Source: Nostoc sp. FACHB-110 (GTDB taxonomy: Bacteria; Cyanobacteriota; Cyanobacteriia; Cyanobacteriales; Nostocaceae). From it: a DNA stretch of 64,000 nt. Shown here in pieces: positions 1 through 9,490 of the stretch; within the stretch, counting starts at the first letter, position 1; the number at the start of each line of letters is the position of its first letter. The position numbers were made by a program, and so were the translations under genes. The notes beneath the pieces were generated by a model, which saw only the letters and a program-made list of their open reading frames with translations, searched no databases and had not been told where the DNA came from. Location: positions 186,001 to 250,000 of the forward strand of contig NZ_JACJRU010000001.1 of assembly GCF_014697425.1 (NCBI RefSeq), given 5' to 3'.

Positions 1-3000
1 CAGTCTGGTGTGGGTAAAAGTTCCACTGTCAGTGCCGGACTAGTACCCGCCTTACAAAATCGTACCGTAGGCGATCAAATTGCCGTGCCTGTGGTGATTC
101 AAGTTTACACAGATTGGGTGCGAGAATTTGGCAAAGCTTTTACAGCCGCGATGTCACAAATTCAGGGAGAAGACACTTTAGAAGTACCCATAGCGGATAT
201 CAAAATTCCCATCACGACTGCTGATATTTTGGCAAAATTAAATGAAAATGCCAATAAACATTTAATTACCGTTTTAATTTTTGACCAATTTGAAGAATTT
301 TTCTTTACTTGTAGTCAACCAGGAGCAAGACAAAATTTTGATAGATTTTTGCGAGATTGTTTAAATATATCCTTTGTGAAAATAGTCTTTTCTATCCGCG
401 AAGACTATTTACATCGATTATTAGAATTTAAAAATCTCGCTGCCTTAGAAGCAATTGATTATAATATCTTGGAGAAAAATATTCGTTATCAATTAAATAA
501 TTTTTCCCCAGAATATACCAAAGCAATCATTCAAAAATTAACCGAGCGATCGCAGATGCATTTAGAGCCGGCATTAATCGATGCTTTGGTAGAAGATTTA
601 TCAGCAGATTTAGGTGAAGTTAGGCCAATTGAATTACAAGTTGTCGGCGCACAATTACAAGATGAACGCATCAATACTTTAGCCCAATATCAACCCTATC
701 GCCCCAACAAACTGATTGAGCGTTACATTAAAGAATTAATTAAAGACTGCGGCCCCGAAAATGAACGGGCAGCTTTACTAGTTTTATATTTACTTACAGA
801 TGAAACAAATCAAAGACCGTTTAAAACTCGTGCCGAATTAGCTACAGAAATTTCGGAATTAGAAGATGCCGGGAAATTAGAATTAGTCTTAAATATCTTA
901 GTCAGTTCTGGACTAGTAGTATTATTTCCTGATGTGCCAGAACGCTATCAATTAATTCATGATTATTTAGTTGATTTGATTCGTTACTTGCAAGAACAAG
1001 AATCAAGTTTACAAGCTAAACTCGATCAACTACGTCGCAAAGTTGATCAAAGTGAATTTGAAATTCAACGACTCAAAAGTGAACTCCGCCAAAAAAAGCA
1101 ACAAGCTAGACTCAGCGACAGTCCACCCACCCAAGGGTTAGATTTAGTCACCGAACTACGAGAACTCCGCAAGCGCGAAGAATTAAGTCAAATAGAAATT
1201 GAGCAATTAAAATCTGCACTTAAAGAAAAAGAATTAACAGCCCAACTCACAGCAACTAAAGAAAAGCAGCGCCTCAACGAAGCCAGATTAAATCGCTCTT
1301 TAAAAGTGGCTTTATCAGTGGCATTTTTAGCGATTTTTGGTTTATCAGTTTCTATCATTACCGTTTTAGATAGTGAAATCAAAACCCTCAGCGTTTCTAG
1401 TGAAGCTTTGTTTGCATCCCAAAAAGGTATCGATGCTTTAAAAGAAGGCATAAAAGCCGGGAGAAAATTACAACAAGCTTTGTGGGTAGACCCGTCAACC
1501 AGAGAACAAGTGCAAACAGCTTTGTACCAAGCAGTTTCGGGAGTGCGGGAGGTTAACCGCTTAGAAAGCCATACAGGTGGGGTGAATAGTGCAGTATTTA
1601 GCCGCGTTAGCCCTGGGCTTTGGCAAAGCCATCGCTCTTTAATTATTTCTGGTAGCGCAGATAATACAATTAAACTCTGGCGGGCTGATGGTACTTTAGT
1701 CAAAACCCTATTAGGACATCAAAATATAGTCAATAGCGTGAGTTTTAGTCCCGATGGGCAAATGATTGCTTCTGGCAGTCAAGACATGACAGTGAGATTA
1801 TGGAGTCGAGAAGGTCAACCACTCCACACCTTAACAGGCCATACAGCAGAAGTTAATAAAGTGAGTTTTAGTCCCGATGGACAACTCATCGCCTCCGCCA
1901 GTACCGACAACACCATCAAATTGTGGAGTCGTGACGGTAAACTACTCCGCACCTTAACCGGACATCAAAGTACCGTTTTAGATGTCGCTTGGTCGCCAGA
2001 CAGCAAAACTTTGGCCTCGGCTAGTGCAGATAACACCATCCGGTTATGGAACCGTGAAGGTAAATTACTGCGAAGTTGGCAAGCTCATTATGATGCTGTT
2101 AAAAGTCTAGCCTGGTCTAGTGATGGGCAAATTATTGTTTCGGGGAGCTTAGACCAGACTATCAAACTCTGGAACTTGCAAGGTCAGCTGCTCAAAACTT
2201 TATCAGGACATACCGCCGGAATCACCAGTGTCAGTTTTAGCCCCGATGGTCATACAATTGCCTCAGCGAGTCTCGACCAAACCATCAAGTTATGGAGTCC
2301 TCAAGGTTTGCTGTTAGGAACTCTCAGAGGACATAACAATTGGGTCAATAGTGTGAGTTTTAGTTCTGATAGTCGGACTTTGATTTCGGCGGGACGAGAT
2401 AAAACTGTGAAACTTTGGCGTTGGGATGATGTGTTAGGGCGTAACCCCAAAAGTGACCAAGAAGACTGGATTACGAGTATCAGTTTTAGCCCCGATAGCC
2501 GTAATATCGCCGCAGCTAGCCGTGATGCTACTGTCAAAATCTTGAATAGCCAAGGGCAAATTTTACGCACCTTAACAGGCCATCAAGGTCAAGTTTGGGG
2601 TGTGGCTTGGTCGCCAGATGGTCAAAATATTGCCTCCGCCAGTAAAGATAAAACCGTCAAAATTTGGCGGCGTGATGGCAAACTGCTGCATACTTTTAGC
2701 GGACATCAAGATACAGTCTTCAGTGTGGCGTGGTCTGCTGATGGTCAAATTATCGCTTCAGCCAGCAAGGATAGAACCATCAAACTTTGGAGTCGTGATG
2801 GTCAGCTACTCAACACTTTAGAAGGTCACAAAGACGGTGTAAATTGGGTAGACTTTAGCCCAGATGGCAAATTTTTAGCTTCTGCTAGCGACGATAAAAC
2901 AGTGATTATTTGGAGTCGAGACGGCAAACTGCAAAAAATCTTAAATCGTCACAGCCGTCCGGTAAATGGTGTAGCTTGGTCAAACGATGGCAAAACTCTA

Positions 3001-3399
3001 GCTTCTGCTAGTATTGACAGCACAGTTAAACTATGGAATCGAGACGGTCAATTACTCCAAGATATTTCTGGGGATGGTGATAGTTTTATTAGTGTGAGTT
3101 TTAGTCACAATGGCAAAATGCTCGTCGCTGCCAGTGAAGATAAACTCAAACTCTGGAAACGTGATGGCACATTACTAATTGCACTCAAAGGCGATAAGGA
3201 AGAATTAACCAGTGTAGCTTTTAGCCCAGATGGTCGTATTTTGGCAGCAGGTGGGGCTAAAGGAATGGTGATAATTCGGCCTTTAGCAGATATTAAACTC
3301 GATAATTTGTTAAAGCGGGGTTGTGAGATGTTACACGACTATTTCCAGACTAACCCTAGAGTGAGTACAAGCGATCGGGCTTTATGTTTCCCACGCTAA
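1..3399 (+). CDS. STAND NTPase with C-terminal WD40 propellers (5' partial)
   Basis: The reading frame is open from the first base, so the start and any N-terminal effector domain lie upstream. The first residues are a Walker A loop (SGVGKSS), and a Walker B-like segment (LIFDQFEEFF, about residues 92-101) is the hallmark of the nSTAND1 family of signalling NTPases. A charged coiled coil (about 330-430) leads to one membrane segment (about 431-456, rich in L/V/I/S). About 14 WD40 repeats follow (roughly 520-1100), each with a VSFSPDG strand and an ending like TIKLW, enough for two seven-bladed propellers. Such proteins act as ATP-driven switches or scaffolds and are abundant in filamentous cyanobacteria; the ligand here is unknown. 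The first blade carries extra residues from a small hairpin insertion. It is convergent with the next gene, with 5 bp between stops. Confidence 0.9.
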   Translation, partial: QSGVGKSSTVSAGLVPALQNRTVGDQIAVPVVIQVYTDWVREFGKAFTAAMSQIQGEDTLEVPIADIKIPITTADILAKLNENANKHLITVLIFDQFEEFFFTCSQPGARQNFDRFLRDCLNISFVKIVFSIREDYLHRLLEFKNLAALEAIDYNILEKNIRYQLNNFSPEYTKAIIQKLTERSQMHLEPALIDALVEDLSADLGEVRPIELQVVGAQLQDERINTLAQYQPYRPNKLIERYIKELIKDCGPENERAALLVLYLLTDETNQRPFKTRAELATEISELEDAGKLELVLNILVSSGLVVLFPDVPERYQLIHDYLVDLIRYLQEQESSLQAKLDQLRRKVDQSEFEIQRLKSELRQKKQQARLSDSPPTQGLDLVTELRELRKREELSQIEIEQLKSALKEKELTAQLTATKEKQRLNEARLNRSLKVALSVAFLAIFGLSVSIITVLDSEIKTLSVSSEALFASQKGIDALKEGIKAGRKLQQALWVDPSTREQVQTALYQAVSGVREVNRLESHTGGVNSAVFSRVSPGLWQSHRSLIISGSADNTIKLWRADGTLVKTLLGHQNIVNSVSFSPDGQMIASGSQDMTVRLWSREGQPLHTLTGHTAEVNKVSFSPDGQLIASASTDNTIKLWSRDGKLLRTLTGHQSTVLDVAWSPDSKTLASASADNTIRLWNREGKLLRSWQAHYDAVKSLAWSSDGQIIVSGSLDQTIKLWNLQGQLLKTLSGHTAGITSVSFSPDGHTIASASLDQTIKLWSPQGLLLGTLRGHNNWVNSVSFSSDSRTLISAGRDKTVKLWRWDDVLGRNPKSDQEDWITSISFSPDSRNIAAASRDATVKILNSQGQILRTLTGHQGQVWGVAWSPDGQNIASASKDKTVKIWRRDGKLLHTFSGHQDTVFSVAWSADGQIIASASKDRTIKLWSRDGQLLNTLEGHKDGVNWVDFSPDGKFLASASDDKTVIIWSRDGKLQKILNRHSRPVNGVAWSNDGKTLASASIDSTVKLWNRDGQLLQDISGDGDSFISVSFSHNGKMLVAASEDKLKLWKRDGTLLIALKGDKEELTSVAFSPDGRILAAGGAKGMVIIRPLADIKLDNLLKRGCEMLHDYFQTNPRVSTSDRALCFPR
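1616..1630. repeat. short palindrome inside WD40 coding sequence
   Basis: GGCTTTGGCAAAGCC is a perfect 7-bp inverted repeat around one central base. It lies in the first WD40 blade where the other blades read SPDG. The local residues RVSPGLWQSHRS make this blade longer than its neighbours, which suggests a palindromic element of about 30 bp was inserted in frame. Confidence 0.45.
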
Positions 3400-3404
3400 A
3401 TCAA

Positions 3405-4499
3405 CTAAATCACTTCTATAGGAAAACAAACTTCAATTGCCTGTTCAATTAAATCCAGACCTTGAGAAACGACAGCATTACGCCAAGCCACATCTGCTGG
3501 TGCAAACACCTCTTGCAAACGTTGACGCGCCCACTCTCTAGTAGGATGATCTGGCGGAGTATAAAAATACGCGCAATTTTCTGCCCGTAAGGCTTGCACT
3601 ACTTGAATAACCGGATAAGTACCAAACTCAGCCGTGAGAAACCTATATTGACATTGGGGAAACATTGCCTTGCACCAATTTCCCAAACTGCCACGTATTT
3701 TATACATTTTGCCTGGTTGGTAAGGTTCGACTACATCAGCACCAAACTGTTGTTTTAACCACCGGGTGGATGCTGATTCTGGTGGATCTTCAATGAAGAG
3801 TTTGTAAGTTGCTTTTTTACCTAAACCAGTATGTAAGTCAATATGCAAAATATTTTTGGCATTGCCAATCCAGCGCGGAAGATGGGCAGCTAAAATTTCA
3901 TAAGTTTGAGATGGGCGATGACCACCAAAAAATAGCCCTTGGGGATAGTCGAATTGTCCTACAGGTAACGTATTAATTAAAGCATCAATGCCGTAACGAA
4001 AAATAGTAGCGATCGCTTTCATTAAAAATGGCTCAAAAGAAGATGGTGGGGAAGTCGGGTTAAAAAAACCATTCAATTGGCCATACATCGGGGGACTACC
4101 CCTATATTCTTCATTCTCTAACAAGAAATTGCGGTTGAGGTCGATATTATCTTCATTCCATCGCCTTCCCCAAGCAAAACCATAAGGGTTTAAAGCATGT
4201 ATCAGCACTAAAGCTGAACCAGGGTTAGGACACCAACCAATCAGCCGTTCTTCTAACAAAGCACATTGAACAGCCGAACCAAAAAAACCCTCAACCCCAT
4301 GTAGTCCACTAGAAATTACCAGAATTTGCTCAGGTTGCAAATCTCCCAATATCGCCACATCAATCGTTAAATCTTCTCCATCCGGCCCTACTTGGTTAAT
4401 TGGATAGGTTTCTAATTGAAAACCCAAGGCCTGGGCCGCAGCACAAAAGCGATATCGTGCAGCAGCGTAGCTGGGACTGAATGCAGAGGCGTAGGACAT
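3405..4499 (-). CDS. DUF2817 family M14-like zinc carboxypeptidase/deacylase
   Basis: The 364-residue protein has the zinc-binding pattern of the M14 peptidase fold: SSGLHGVEGF near residue 84 supplies His and Glu ligands, DLHTGLGK near 220 supplies the third ligand region, and TAEFGTYP near 290 resembles the catalytic glutamate segment. The HALNPYGFAWGRRWNEDNIDLNRNF region (about 130-154) matches the arginine/asparagine substrate-binding part of M14 enzymes. This combination fits DUF2817, whose substrates are poorly known. There is no signal peptide, so it is probably cytosolic. It stands alone, convergent with the WD40 gene. The start ATG at 4499 gives a full-length product. Confidence 0.82.
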   Translation of the reverse strand: MSYASAFSPSYAAARYRFCAAAQALGFQLETYPINQVGPDGEDLTIDVAILGDLQPEQILVISSGLHGVEGFFGSAVQCALLEERLIGWCPNPGSALVLIHALNPYGFAWGRRWNEDNIDLNRNFLLENEEYRGSPPMYGQLNGFFNPTSPPSSFEPFLMKAIATIFRYGIDALINTLPVGQFDYPQGLFFGGHRPSQTYEILAAHLPRWIGNAKNILHIDLHTGLGKKATYKLFIEDPPESASTRWLKQQFGADVVEPYQPGKMYKIRGSLGNWCKAMFPQCQYRFLTAEFGTYPVIQVVQALRAENCAYFYTPPDHPTREWARQRLQEVFAPADVAWRNAVVSQGLDLIEQAIEVCFPIEVI

Positions 4500-5325
4500 G
4501 GGGGCAAGGCTTTTATTTACAAAACATTACAAAGTGAGGCTTGCTTTTACTCTAATTTTTATCTGACCGTAGTAAATCAGCTTTTTTTGCCTCTTGATAC
4601 CATTTCACGAAAATCCTGATACAAATCAATTGGTTTTTAATCCTTTCTCCCTGCTCCCCTGCCCCCCACCCCCTATTCATCTTGGGTTTATATTTCTATA
4701 CATTTAGAAGCAACATTTGTAAACTACATTTAACAAAATGTTTAAATCTTTATTTAATAACAAATTTAAATACATAAGTTAAGAACTTTCAAAGAAGAAC
4801 TTATGCAATTTCTTGATATATTGTGAGACAAGTTACAAATTACGTTAAGTGCAACTTTGTTTTTCGCTCACTGCTCGACTAAATCAGTATCCAGCAGATT
4901 CTCTCCCAGCCTGTTTTCTATAAATGAGGAATACAGCAAGAGTACGGATCAGGGAATGTGAGCTAAAAAGCTTATTCCCAGAAATGACCGAATGTAAAAG
5001 AGAAAAATCTCATATTTGGAGAATTTTGCGTGAGACTGAGAAGATTTAGCGAGTAAAGAGGAATAAATAAAAGAAATTTTTCATCAAATGAGGGAAAAGC
5101 AACAACGCCAAGTAACGCACTCCTAGGCGTAAACAGCACTGATGGAAAGGATTTCTCCTGAAGCAAGTGTTAATAAAACAATGCTCCCCTTTGGCGAAGA
5201 CAACCTCTAAAAGAAAATTTTGCCTAATCTGATCCTCTGGTGATGAGGGAAAGAAAAATGGTGAGAGAAAGTTGCACAAAACGTGATTTGATAAGTAAAA
5301 AGAGTGACATCTTGGAAGGATAGAT
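4500..5325. other. 826-bp region upstream of rbcL (long leader and promoter region)
   Basis: No convincing gene is present; the short open frames here are not protein-like. The region contains a C-rich, short-period tract near 4645-4675 of a kind common between Nostoc genes, a very AT-rich stretch (4690-4800), and the NtcA/BifA-type site at 4822-4837. Anabaena rbcL is known to have a leader several hundred nucleotides long, so transcription probably starts in the 4.8-4.95 kb area. A purine-rich stretch ends in an AAGGA ribosome-binding site just before the rbcL ATG. Confidence 0.6.
4822..4837. promoter_or_regulatory. NtcA/BifA-type binding site upstream of rbcL
   Basis: TGTGAGACAAGTTACA fits the BifA/NtcA consensus TGT-N10-ACA and reads GTG-N8-TAC against the stricter GTA-N8-TAC. 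It lies about 490 bp before the rbcL start codon. In Anabaena, NtcA (first called BifA) is known to bind upstream of rbcL. The call rests on pattern and position only. Confidence 0.5.
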
Positions 5326-6756
5326 ATGTCTTACGCTCAAACGAAGACTCAGTCAAAAGCTGGGTATAAAGCCGGGGTTCAAGATTACAGACTAACTTAT
5401 TACACACCAGATTACACACCAAAAGATACGGATCTTCTGGCGGCGTTCCGTGTTACACCCCAGCCTGGAGTTCCCTTTGAAGAAGCAGCTGCGGCTGTAG
5501 CGGCTGAGTCTTCTACTGGTACTTGGACAACCGTATGGACAGACTTATTAACCGATCTAGATCGCTACAAAGGTCGTTGCTACGATATCGAACCAGTTCC
5601 TGGCGAAGACAACCAGTTTATTGCCTACATTGCCTATCCTTTGGATCTCTTTGAAGAAGGTTCCATCACCAACGTTTTAACCTCAATTGTAGGTAACGTA
5701 TTTGGTTTTAAAGCTTTGCGGGCATTGCGTTTGGAAGACCTTCGCTTTCCTGTTGCTTACATTAAGACCTTCCAAGGGCCTCCTCACGGTATCCAAGTTG
5801 AGCGTGACAAATTAAACAAATATGGTCGTCCTTTGTTGGGTTGTACCATCAAACCAAAATTAGGTCTATCTGCTAAGAACTACGGACGCGCTGTGTATGA
5901 GTGTTTGCGCGGTGGTTTGGACTTCACCAAAGACGACGAAAACATCAACTCTGCACCATTCCAAAGATGGCGCGATCGCTTCTTGTTCGTAGCTGATGCG
6001 ATCACCAAAGCTCAAGCAGAAACAGGCGAAATCAAAGGTCACTACCTCAACGTCACCGCGCCTACCTGTGAAGAAATGCTGAAACGGGCTGAGTACGCTA
6101 AAGAACTCAATCAGCCCATCATCATGCACGACTACCTAACCGCAGGTTTTACCGCTAACACCACCTTGGCTCGTTGGTGTCGTGATAACGGCGTTTTATT
6201 GCACATCCACCGCGCGATGCACGCAGTAATCGACCGTCAAAAGAACCACGGTATCCACTTCCGTGTATTAGCTAAAGCTCTACGTCTATCTGGTGGCGAC
6301 CACATCCACACCGGTACGGTTGTAGGTAAGTTGGAAGGTGAACGTGGTATCACAATGGGCTTCGTTGACCTGTTGCGGGAAAACTACGTTGAGCAAGACA
6401 AGTCTCGCGGTATCTACTTTACCCAAGACTGGGCTTCTCTACCTGGTGTATTGGCAGTTGCTTCCGGTGGTATCCACGTATGGCACATGCCCGCACTAGT
6501 TGAAATCTTTGGTGATGACTCCGTACTACAATTCGGTGGTGGTACACTTGGACACCCCTGGGGTAATGCTCCTGGTGCTACTGCTAACCGCGTAGCATTA
6601 GAAGCAGTAGTCCAAGCTCGTAACGAAGGCCGCAACTTGGCTCGTGAAGGTAACGATATCATCCGTGAAGCTGCTAAGTGGTCTCCTGAATTGGCTGCTG
6701 CTTGCGAACTGTGGAAAGAAATTAAGTTCGAGTTTGAGGCAGTTGATACCGTCTGA
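5326..6756 (+). CDS. rbcL: Rubisco large subunit, form IB
   Basis: The 476-residue protein carboxylates or oxygenates ribulose-1,5-bisphosphate in the carboxysome. The sequence shows the carbamylated lysine and metal ligands in [14 protein letters not shown], the substrate motif [11 protein letters not shown], the HIHRAMH active-site histidine, loop 6 as GKLEGERG, and [10 protein letters not shown]. Length and sequence are those of cyanobacterial form IB enzymes. AAGGA sits just upstream of the ATG. It heads the rbcL-rbcX-rbcS operon. The 90-bp gap to rbcX holds a long hairpin that may adjust expression of the distal genes. The NtcA-type site far upstream suggests nitrogen-linked control. Confidence 0.99.
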   Translation: MSYAQTKTQSKAGYKAGVQDYRLTYYTPDYTPKDTDLLAAFRVTPQPGVPFEEAAAAVAAESSTGTWTTVWTDLLTDLDRYKGRCYDIEPVPGEDNQFIAYIAYPLDLFEEGSITNVLTSIVGNVFGFKALRALRLEDLRFPVAYIKTFQGPPHGIQVERDKLNKYGRPLLGCTIKPKLGLSAKNYGRAVYECLRGGLDFTKDDENINSAPFQRWRDRFLFVADAITKAQAETGEIKGHYLNVTAPTCEEMLKRAEYAKELNQPIIMHDYLTAGFTANTTLARWCRDNGVLLHIHRAMHAVIDRQKNHGIHFRVLAKALRLSGGDHIHTGTVVGKLEGERGITMGFVDLLRENYVEQDKSRGIYFTQDWASLPGVLAVASGGIHVWHMPALVEIFGDDSVLQFGGGTLGHPWGNAPGATANRVALEAVVQARNEGRNLAREGNDIIREAAKWSPELAAACELWKEIKFEFEAVDTV

Positions 6757-6762
6757 TCATCA

Positions 6763-6824
6763 AGTAAAAGGTAAAAAGTTAAAAGGTAAAAGAATCTTTT
6801 TACTTATTACTTTTTACTTTTAAC
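6763..6824. repeat. A/T-rich inverted repeat between rbcL and rbcX
   Basis: The left arm is built from units such as GTAAAAG and GTAAAAAGTT (6763-6792). The right arm is the complement, ACTTATTACTTTTTACTTTT (about 6802-6821). RNA of this region should fold into a long, mostly A-U hairpin. STRR-like repeats in the rbcL-rbcX gap are known in heterocystous cyanobacteria. A role in mRNA processing or partial termination is an inference. Confidence 0.6.
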
Positions 6825-6846
6825 TTAAATTTGGGCTGGGTCAAGC

Positions 6847-7254
6847 ATGAATCTCAAGCAAATTGCGAAAGATACAGCCAAAACTCTCCAAAGCTACCTG
6901 ACTTATCAGGCACTAAGGACAGTGCTGGCACAGCTAGGCGAAACGAATCCACCGTTAGCTGTTTGGCTGCATAACTTTTCCGCCGGAAAAGTCCAGGATG
7001 GAGAAGCTTACATTAAACAACTTTTCCAAGAAAAGCCAGATTTAGCCCTGCGGATAATGACAGTCAGAGAACACATCGCTGAAGAAGTTGTTGAATTCTT
7101 ACCAGAAATGGTTCTGACTGGTATACAGCAAGCTAATACAGAACAACGTCGCCAGCATTTAGAACGCATCACGCAGCTGAGTTTATCTAACCCCAGTCCT
7201 GAATCAGAACAACAAAGTTTTTCCGATCCTGACTGGGACAACTTAGCCAGTTAG
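6847..7254 (+). CDS. rbcX: Rubisco assembly chaperone RbcX
   Basis: The 135-residue, mainly helical protein matches RbcX, the homodimeric chaperone that binds the C-terminal tail of newly folded RbcL and promotes L8 core assembly. The N-terminal part (NLKQIAKDTAKTLQSYLTYQA) and the TNPPLAVWLHNFS and FLPEMV segments are typical, and the variable hydrophilic tail after about residue 110 is usual. It lies between rbcL and rbcS in the standard cyanobacterial order. Its stop is 45 bp before the preferred rbcS start. Confidence 0.97.
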   Translation: MNLKQIAKDTAKTLQSYLTYQALRTVLAQLGETNPPLAVWLHNFSAGKVQDGEAYIKQLFQEKPDLALRIMTVREHIAEEVVEFLPEMVLTGIQQANTEQRRQHLERITQLSLSNPSPESEQQSFSDPDWDNLAS

Positions 7255-7299
7255 GAAATGTCTAAGCCGTTACAAAATAGCAAACAGTTATCACCAGTT

Positions 7300-7629
7300 A
7301 TGCAAACCCTACCAAAAGAGCGCCGCTACGAAACCCTGTCTTATCTTCCCCCCCTCAGCGACGCTCAAATTGAAAAACAAGTTCAGTACATTCTGAGCCA
7401 AGGCTACATTCCCGCAATTGAATTTAACGAAGTTTCTGAACCAACCGAATATTACTGGACACTGTGGAAGTTGCCTTTGTTCGGAGCTAAATCTACCCGT
7501 GAAGTATTAAGCGAAGTTCAATCTTGCCGTTCTCAATATCCTACCCACTACATTCGTGTTGTAGGTTTCGATAACATCAAGCAGTGTCAAGTACTGAGCT
7601 TCATTGTTCACAAACCCAACAGATATTGA
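7300..7629 (+). CDS. rbcS: Rubisco small subunit
   Basis: The 109-residue protein starting [19 protein letters not shown] is a complete cyanobacterial RbcS. It caps the RbcL octamer to form the L8S8 enzyme. [12 protein letters not shown] and [15 protein letters not shown] are family hallmarks. The same frame is open back to an ATG at 7258, but those 14 extra residues are not part of RbcS in relatives, so 7300 is preferred. Neither start has a strong Shine-Dalgarno sequence, which may mean translation is coupled to rbcX. A terminator follows about 55 bp after the stop. Confidence 0.97.
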   Translation: MQTLPKERRYETLSYLPPLSDAQIEKQVQYILSQGYIPAIEFNEVSEPTEYYWTLWKLPLFGAKSTREVLSEVQSCRSQYPTHYIRVVGFDNIKQCQVLSFIVHKPNRY

Positions 7630-7684
7630 AAAAGTTACAGGTAAGGGGTAACAGTCCTAATACCTGAGTGAACTAAATTTAAAC

Positions 7685-7717
7685 AAGAGAGGTGAAATAA
7701 AAGCCTCTCTTTTTTTT
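7685..7717 (+). terminator. Rho-independent terminator of the rbc operon
   Basis: AAGAGAGG (7685-7692) pairs with CCTCTCTT (7704-7711) across an 11-base loop and runs into an unbroken tract of T. It is the clearest terminator in the window and sits 56 bp after the rbcS stop. Confidence 0.85.
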
Positions 7718-7823
7718 GGGCTATTTGCAGAAAATTCTCGCTCTGGATTTTGGCTTTGAACTCGATTACGTAAATAAGTTATTAAGAATAAAACTGGAAA
7801 ATGAAGGATGGCTACAGTTAAAG

Positions 7824-8654
7824 ATGTCCACTGCTTACCAAAAATACTTAAGTGAATCAAAAGTCATTCTCAACACATCATCTCCTCGCACTCGCCAGAG
7901 TCTAGCAACAGATTTATCCAATGCTGGCCTAGCACCAGGTATGAATGTGATAGTTCATTCTTCTTTGAGTTCATTAGGATGGGTTTGTGGCGGTTCAGTC
8001 GCAGTAGTTCAGGCATTAATGGATGTCATTACACCAAGCGGAAATTTGGTAATGCCTACCCATTCTGGTGATTTATCTGACCCTGCAATGTGGCAAGAAC
8101 CGCCAGTTCCCCAAGAGTGGTGGTCTATCATTCGGGAAACTATGCCAGCCTTTGACCCTAAAGTGACTCCAACACGAGGTATGGGAAAGATTGTAGAAAC
8201 CTTCCGCACCTGGGAAAATGTGCTGCGAAGTTCTCATCCCCAGGTTTCTTTTGCTGCTTGGGGTAAAGATGCTGAAAAGATAATTTCAAATCACTCTCTA
8301 GACTACTCTTTAGGAGAAAATTCACCGTTAGCTCGTTTGTACAATTTGAATGCTTGGGTACTTTTATTGGGAGTTGGATATGAAAATTGCACTAGTTTTC
8401 ATCTAGCTGAGTACCGAGTAGGTAAAAGACAAAAAGTTAAACAGGGTGCGCCGATTTTAAAAGCAGGACAAAGAGTTTGGCAATGGTTCACAGATATTGA
8501 GTTTGATACTGACTGTTTTGTAGAAGTAGGTGAAGCTTTAGAAATAACTGGTCAAGTTGGAATCTCAACAGTTGGTTCAGCAACAACAAAATTATTTAAT
8601 ATGAGAAACGCTGTTGATTTTGCAGTTGCTTGGTTGAGAGATAATCCGAGTTGA
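7824..8654 (+). CDS. AAC(3) family N-acetyltransferase
   Basis: The 276-residue protein belongs to the aminoglycoside 3-N-acetyltransferase (AAC(3)/YokD) fold family, which moves acetyl from acetyl-CoA to an amine. Typical parts are the N-terminal VHSSLSSLGWVCGG, the PTHSGDLSDP segment, TRGMGKIVETFRT, and a late CTSFHLAEYR carrying a conserved histidine. Members in environmental cyanobacteria often have unknown natural substrates, so drug resistance should not be assumed. The frame is open to a TTG at 7716 inside the rbc terminator, but ATG 7824 (MSTAYQKY) gives the usual length. Uma2 follows 73 bp later. Confidence 0.85.
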   Translation: MSTAYQKYLSESKVILNTSSPRTRQSLATDLSNAGLAPGMNVIVHSSLSSLGWVCGGSVAVVQALMDVITPSGNLVMPTHSGDLSDPAMWQEPPVPQEWWSIIRETMPAFDPKVTPTRGMGKIVETFRTWENVLRSSHPQVSFAAWGKDAEKIISNHSLDYSLGENSPLARLYNLNAWVLLLGVGYENCTSFHLAEYRVGKRQKVKQGAPILKAGQRVWQWFTDIEFDTDCFVEVGEALEITGQVGISTVGSATTKLFNMRNAVDFAVAWLRDNPS

Positions 8655-8727
8655 CGCTCCCCGCATTCCGCTACAGATAAGAATTGCTTATACTAGATGC
8701 AGTAAAACTCCTTTGAGGAATTTGGCA

Positions 8728-9408
8728 ATGGCAGCATCAAATTTAAAAGTACCACCTTTAGAAAGTGGCGATCGCCTAACTCGCCAAGAATTTGAACACC
8801 GCTATCACGCCATGCCCAATACCAAAAAAGCCGAATTAATCGAAGGAGTCGTATACATAGCCTCACCCTTACGTTTCAAAAGTCATGGTAAACCACATGG
8901 AAACTTGATAATTTGGCTGGGAACTTACAAAGTTTCTACCCCTGGTGTAGAGTTAGGTGATAATTCTACAGTCCGCTTAGATTTAGATAATGAAGTACAG
9001 CCAGATGTTGTGCTACTAATTGACGAACAACTAGGTGGACAAACACGTATTACCGAAGATGACTATATAGAAGGCGCACCAGAATTAATTGCTGAAGTAG
9101 CAGCCAGCAGTGCCGCTAATGACTTGTATGACAAAAAACGTGTGTACCGTCGCAATGGCGTTAAAGAATATATTGTTTGGCAAGTTTTTGATAATAAACT
9201 TGATTGGTTCGTTTTAGAAAATGGTGATTATATAACATTAAATCCAGATACTAACGGCATAATCAAAAGTCGAACTTTTCCTGGTTTATGGTTAGAGTTA
9301 TCAGCATTATTAACCGGAGAAATGACGCAAGTTTTAGCAGTATTACAACAAGGAGTGGCATCGGAAGCACATCAACTATTTATTCAACAAATATCAACAC
9401 ATTCTTAA
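8728..9408 (+). CDS. Uma2 family endonuclease (PD-(D/E)XK fold)
   Basis: The 226-residue protein matches Uma2 (formerly DUF820), a family with a restriction-endonuclease-like core that is strongly expanded in cyanobacteria. The core acidic residues appear in QPDVVLLI and APELIAEVAASS, followed by DLYDKKRVYRRNGVKEYIVW. The cellular role of most Uma2 proteins is unknown; DNA repair or mobile-element functions have been suggested. GAGG sits 9 bp before ATG 8728, so this start is preferred to the in-frame TTG at 8713. It seems to be a stand-alone gene. Confidence 0.88.
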   Translation: MAASNLKVPPLESGDRLTRQEFEHRYHAMPNTKKAELIEGVVYIASPLRFKSHGKPHGNLIIWLGTYKVSTPGVELGDNSTVRLDLDNEVQPDVVLLIDEQLGGQTRITEDDYIEGAPELIAEVAASSAANDLYDKKRVYRRNGVKEYIVWQVFDNKLDWFVLENGDYITLNPDTNGIIKSRTFPGLWLELSALLTGEMTQVLAVLQQGVASEAHQLFIQQISTHS

Positions 9409-9429
9409 CTTAATTATTGGTGATACGTA

Positions 9430-9451
9430 AGAATTCAGCACCCAGAAGTCA
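9430..9451 (+). repeat. left copy of a 22-bp inverted repeat
   Basis: The segment starting AGAATTCAGCACCCAG is repeated in inverted orientation at 10621-10642 with 21 of 22 bases matching. The two copies bracket the gene at 9491-10507. Confidence 0.7.
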
Positions 9452-9490
9452 TGAGTCTGGGATTTGTAAATACTTAGAAAAGAGGGAAGT

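Noticed and set aside
7258-7299. Upstream ATG as the start of rbcS
   Set aside because: It would add 14 residues absent from RbcS in relatives; the 109-residue form from 7300 is the standard length.
7824-8654. Calling the AAC(3)-family gene an antibiotic resistance gene
   Set aside because: Family membership alone does not show drug substrates; such genes are common in the core genome of environmental bacteria.
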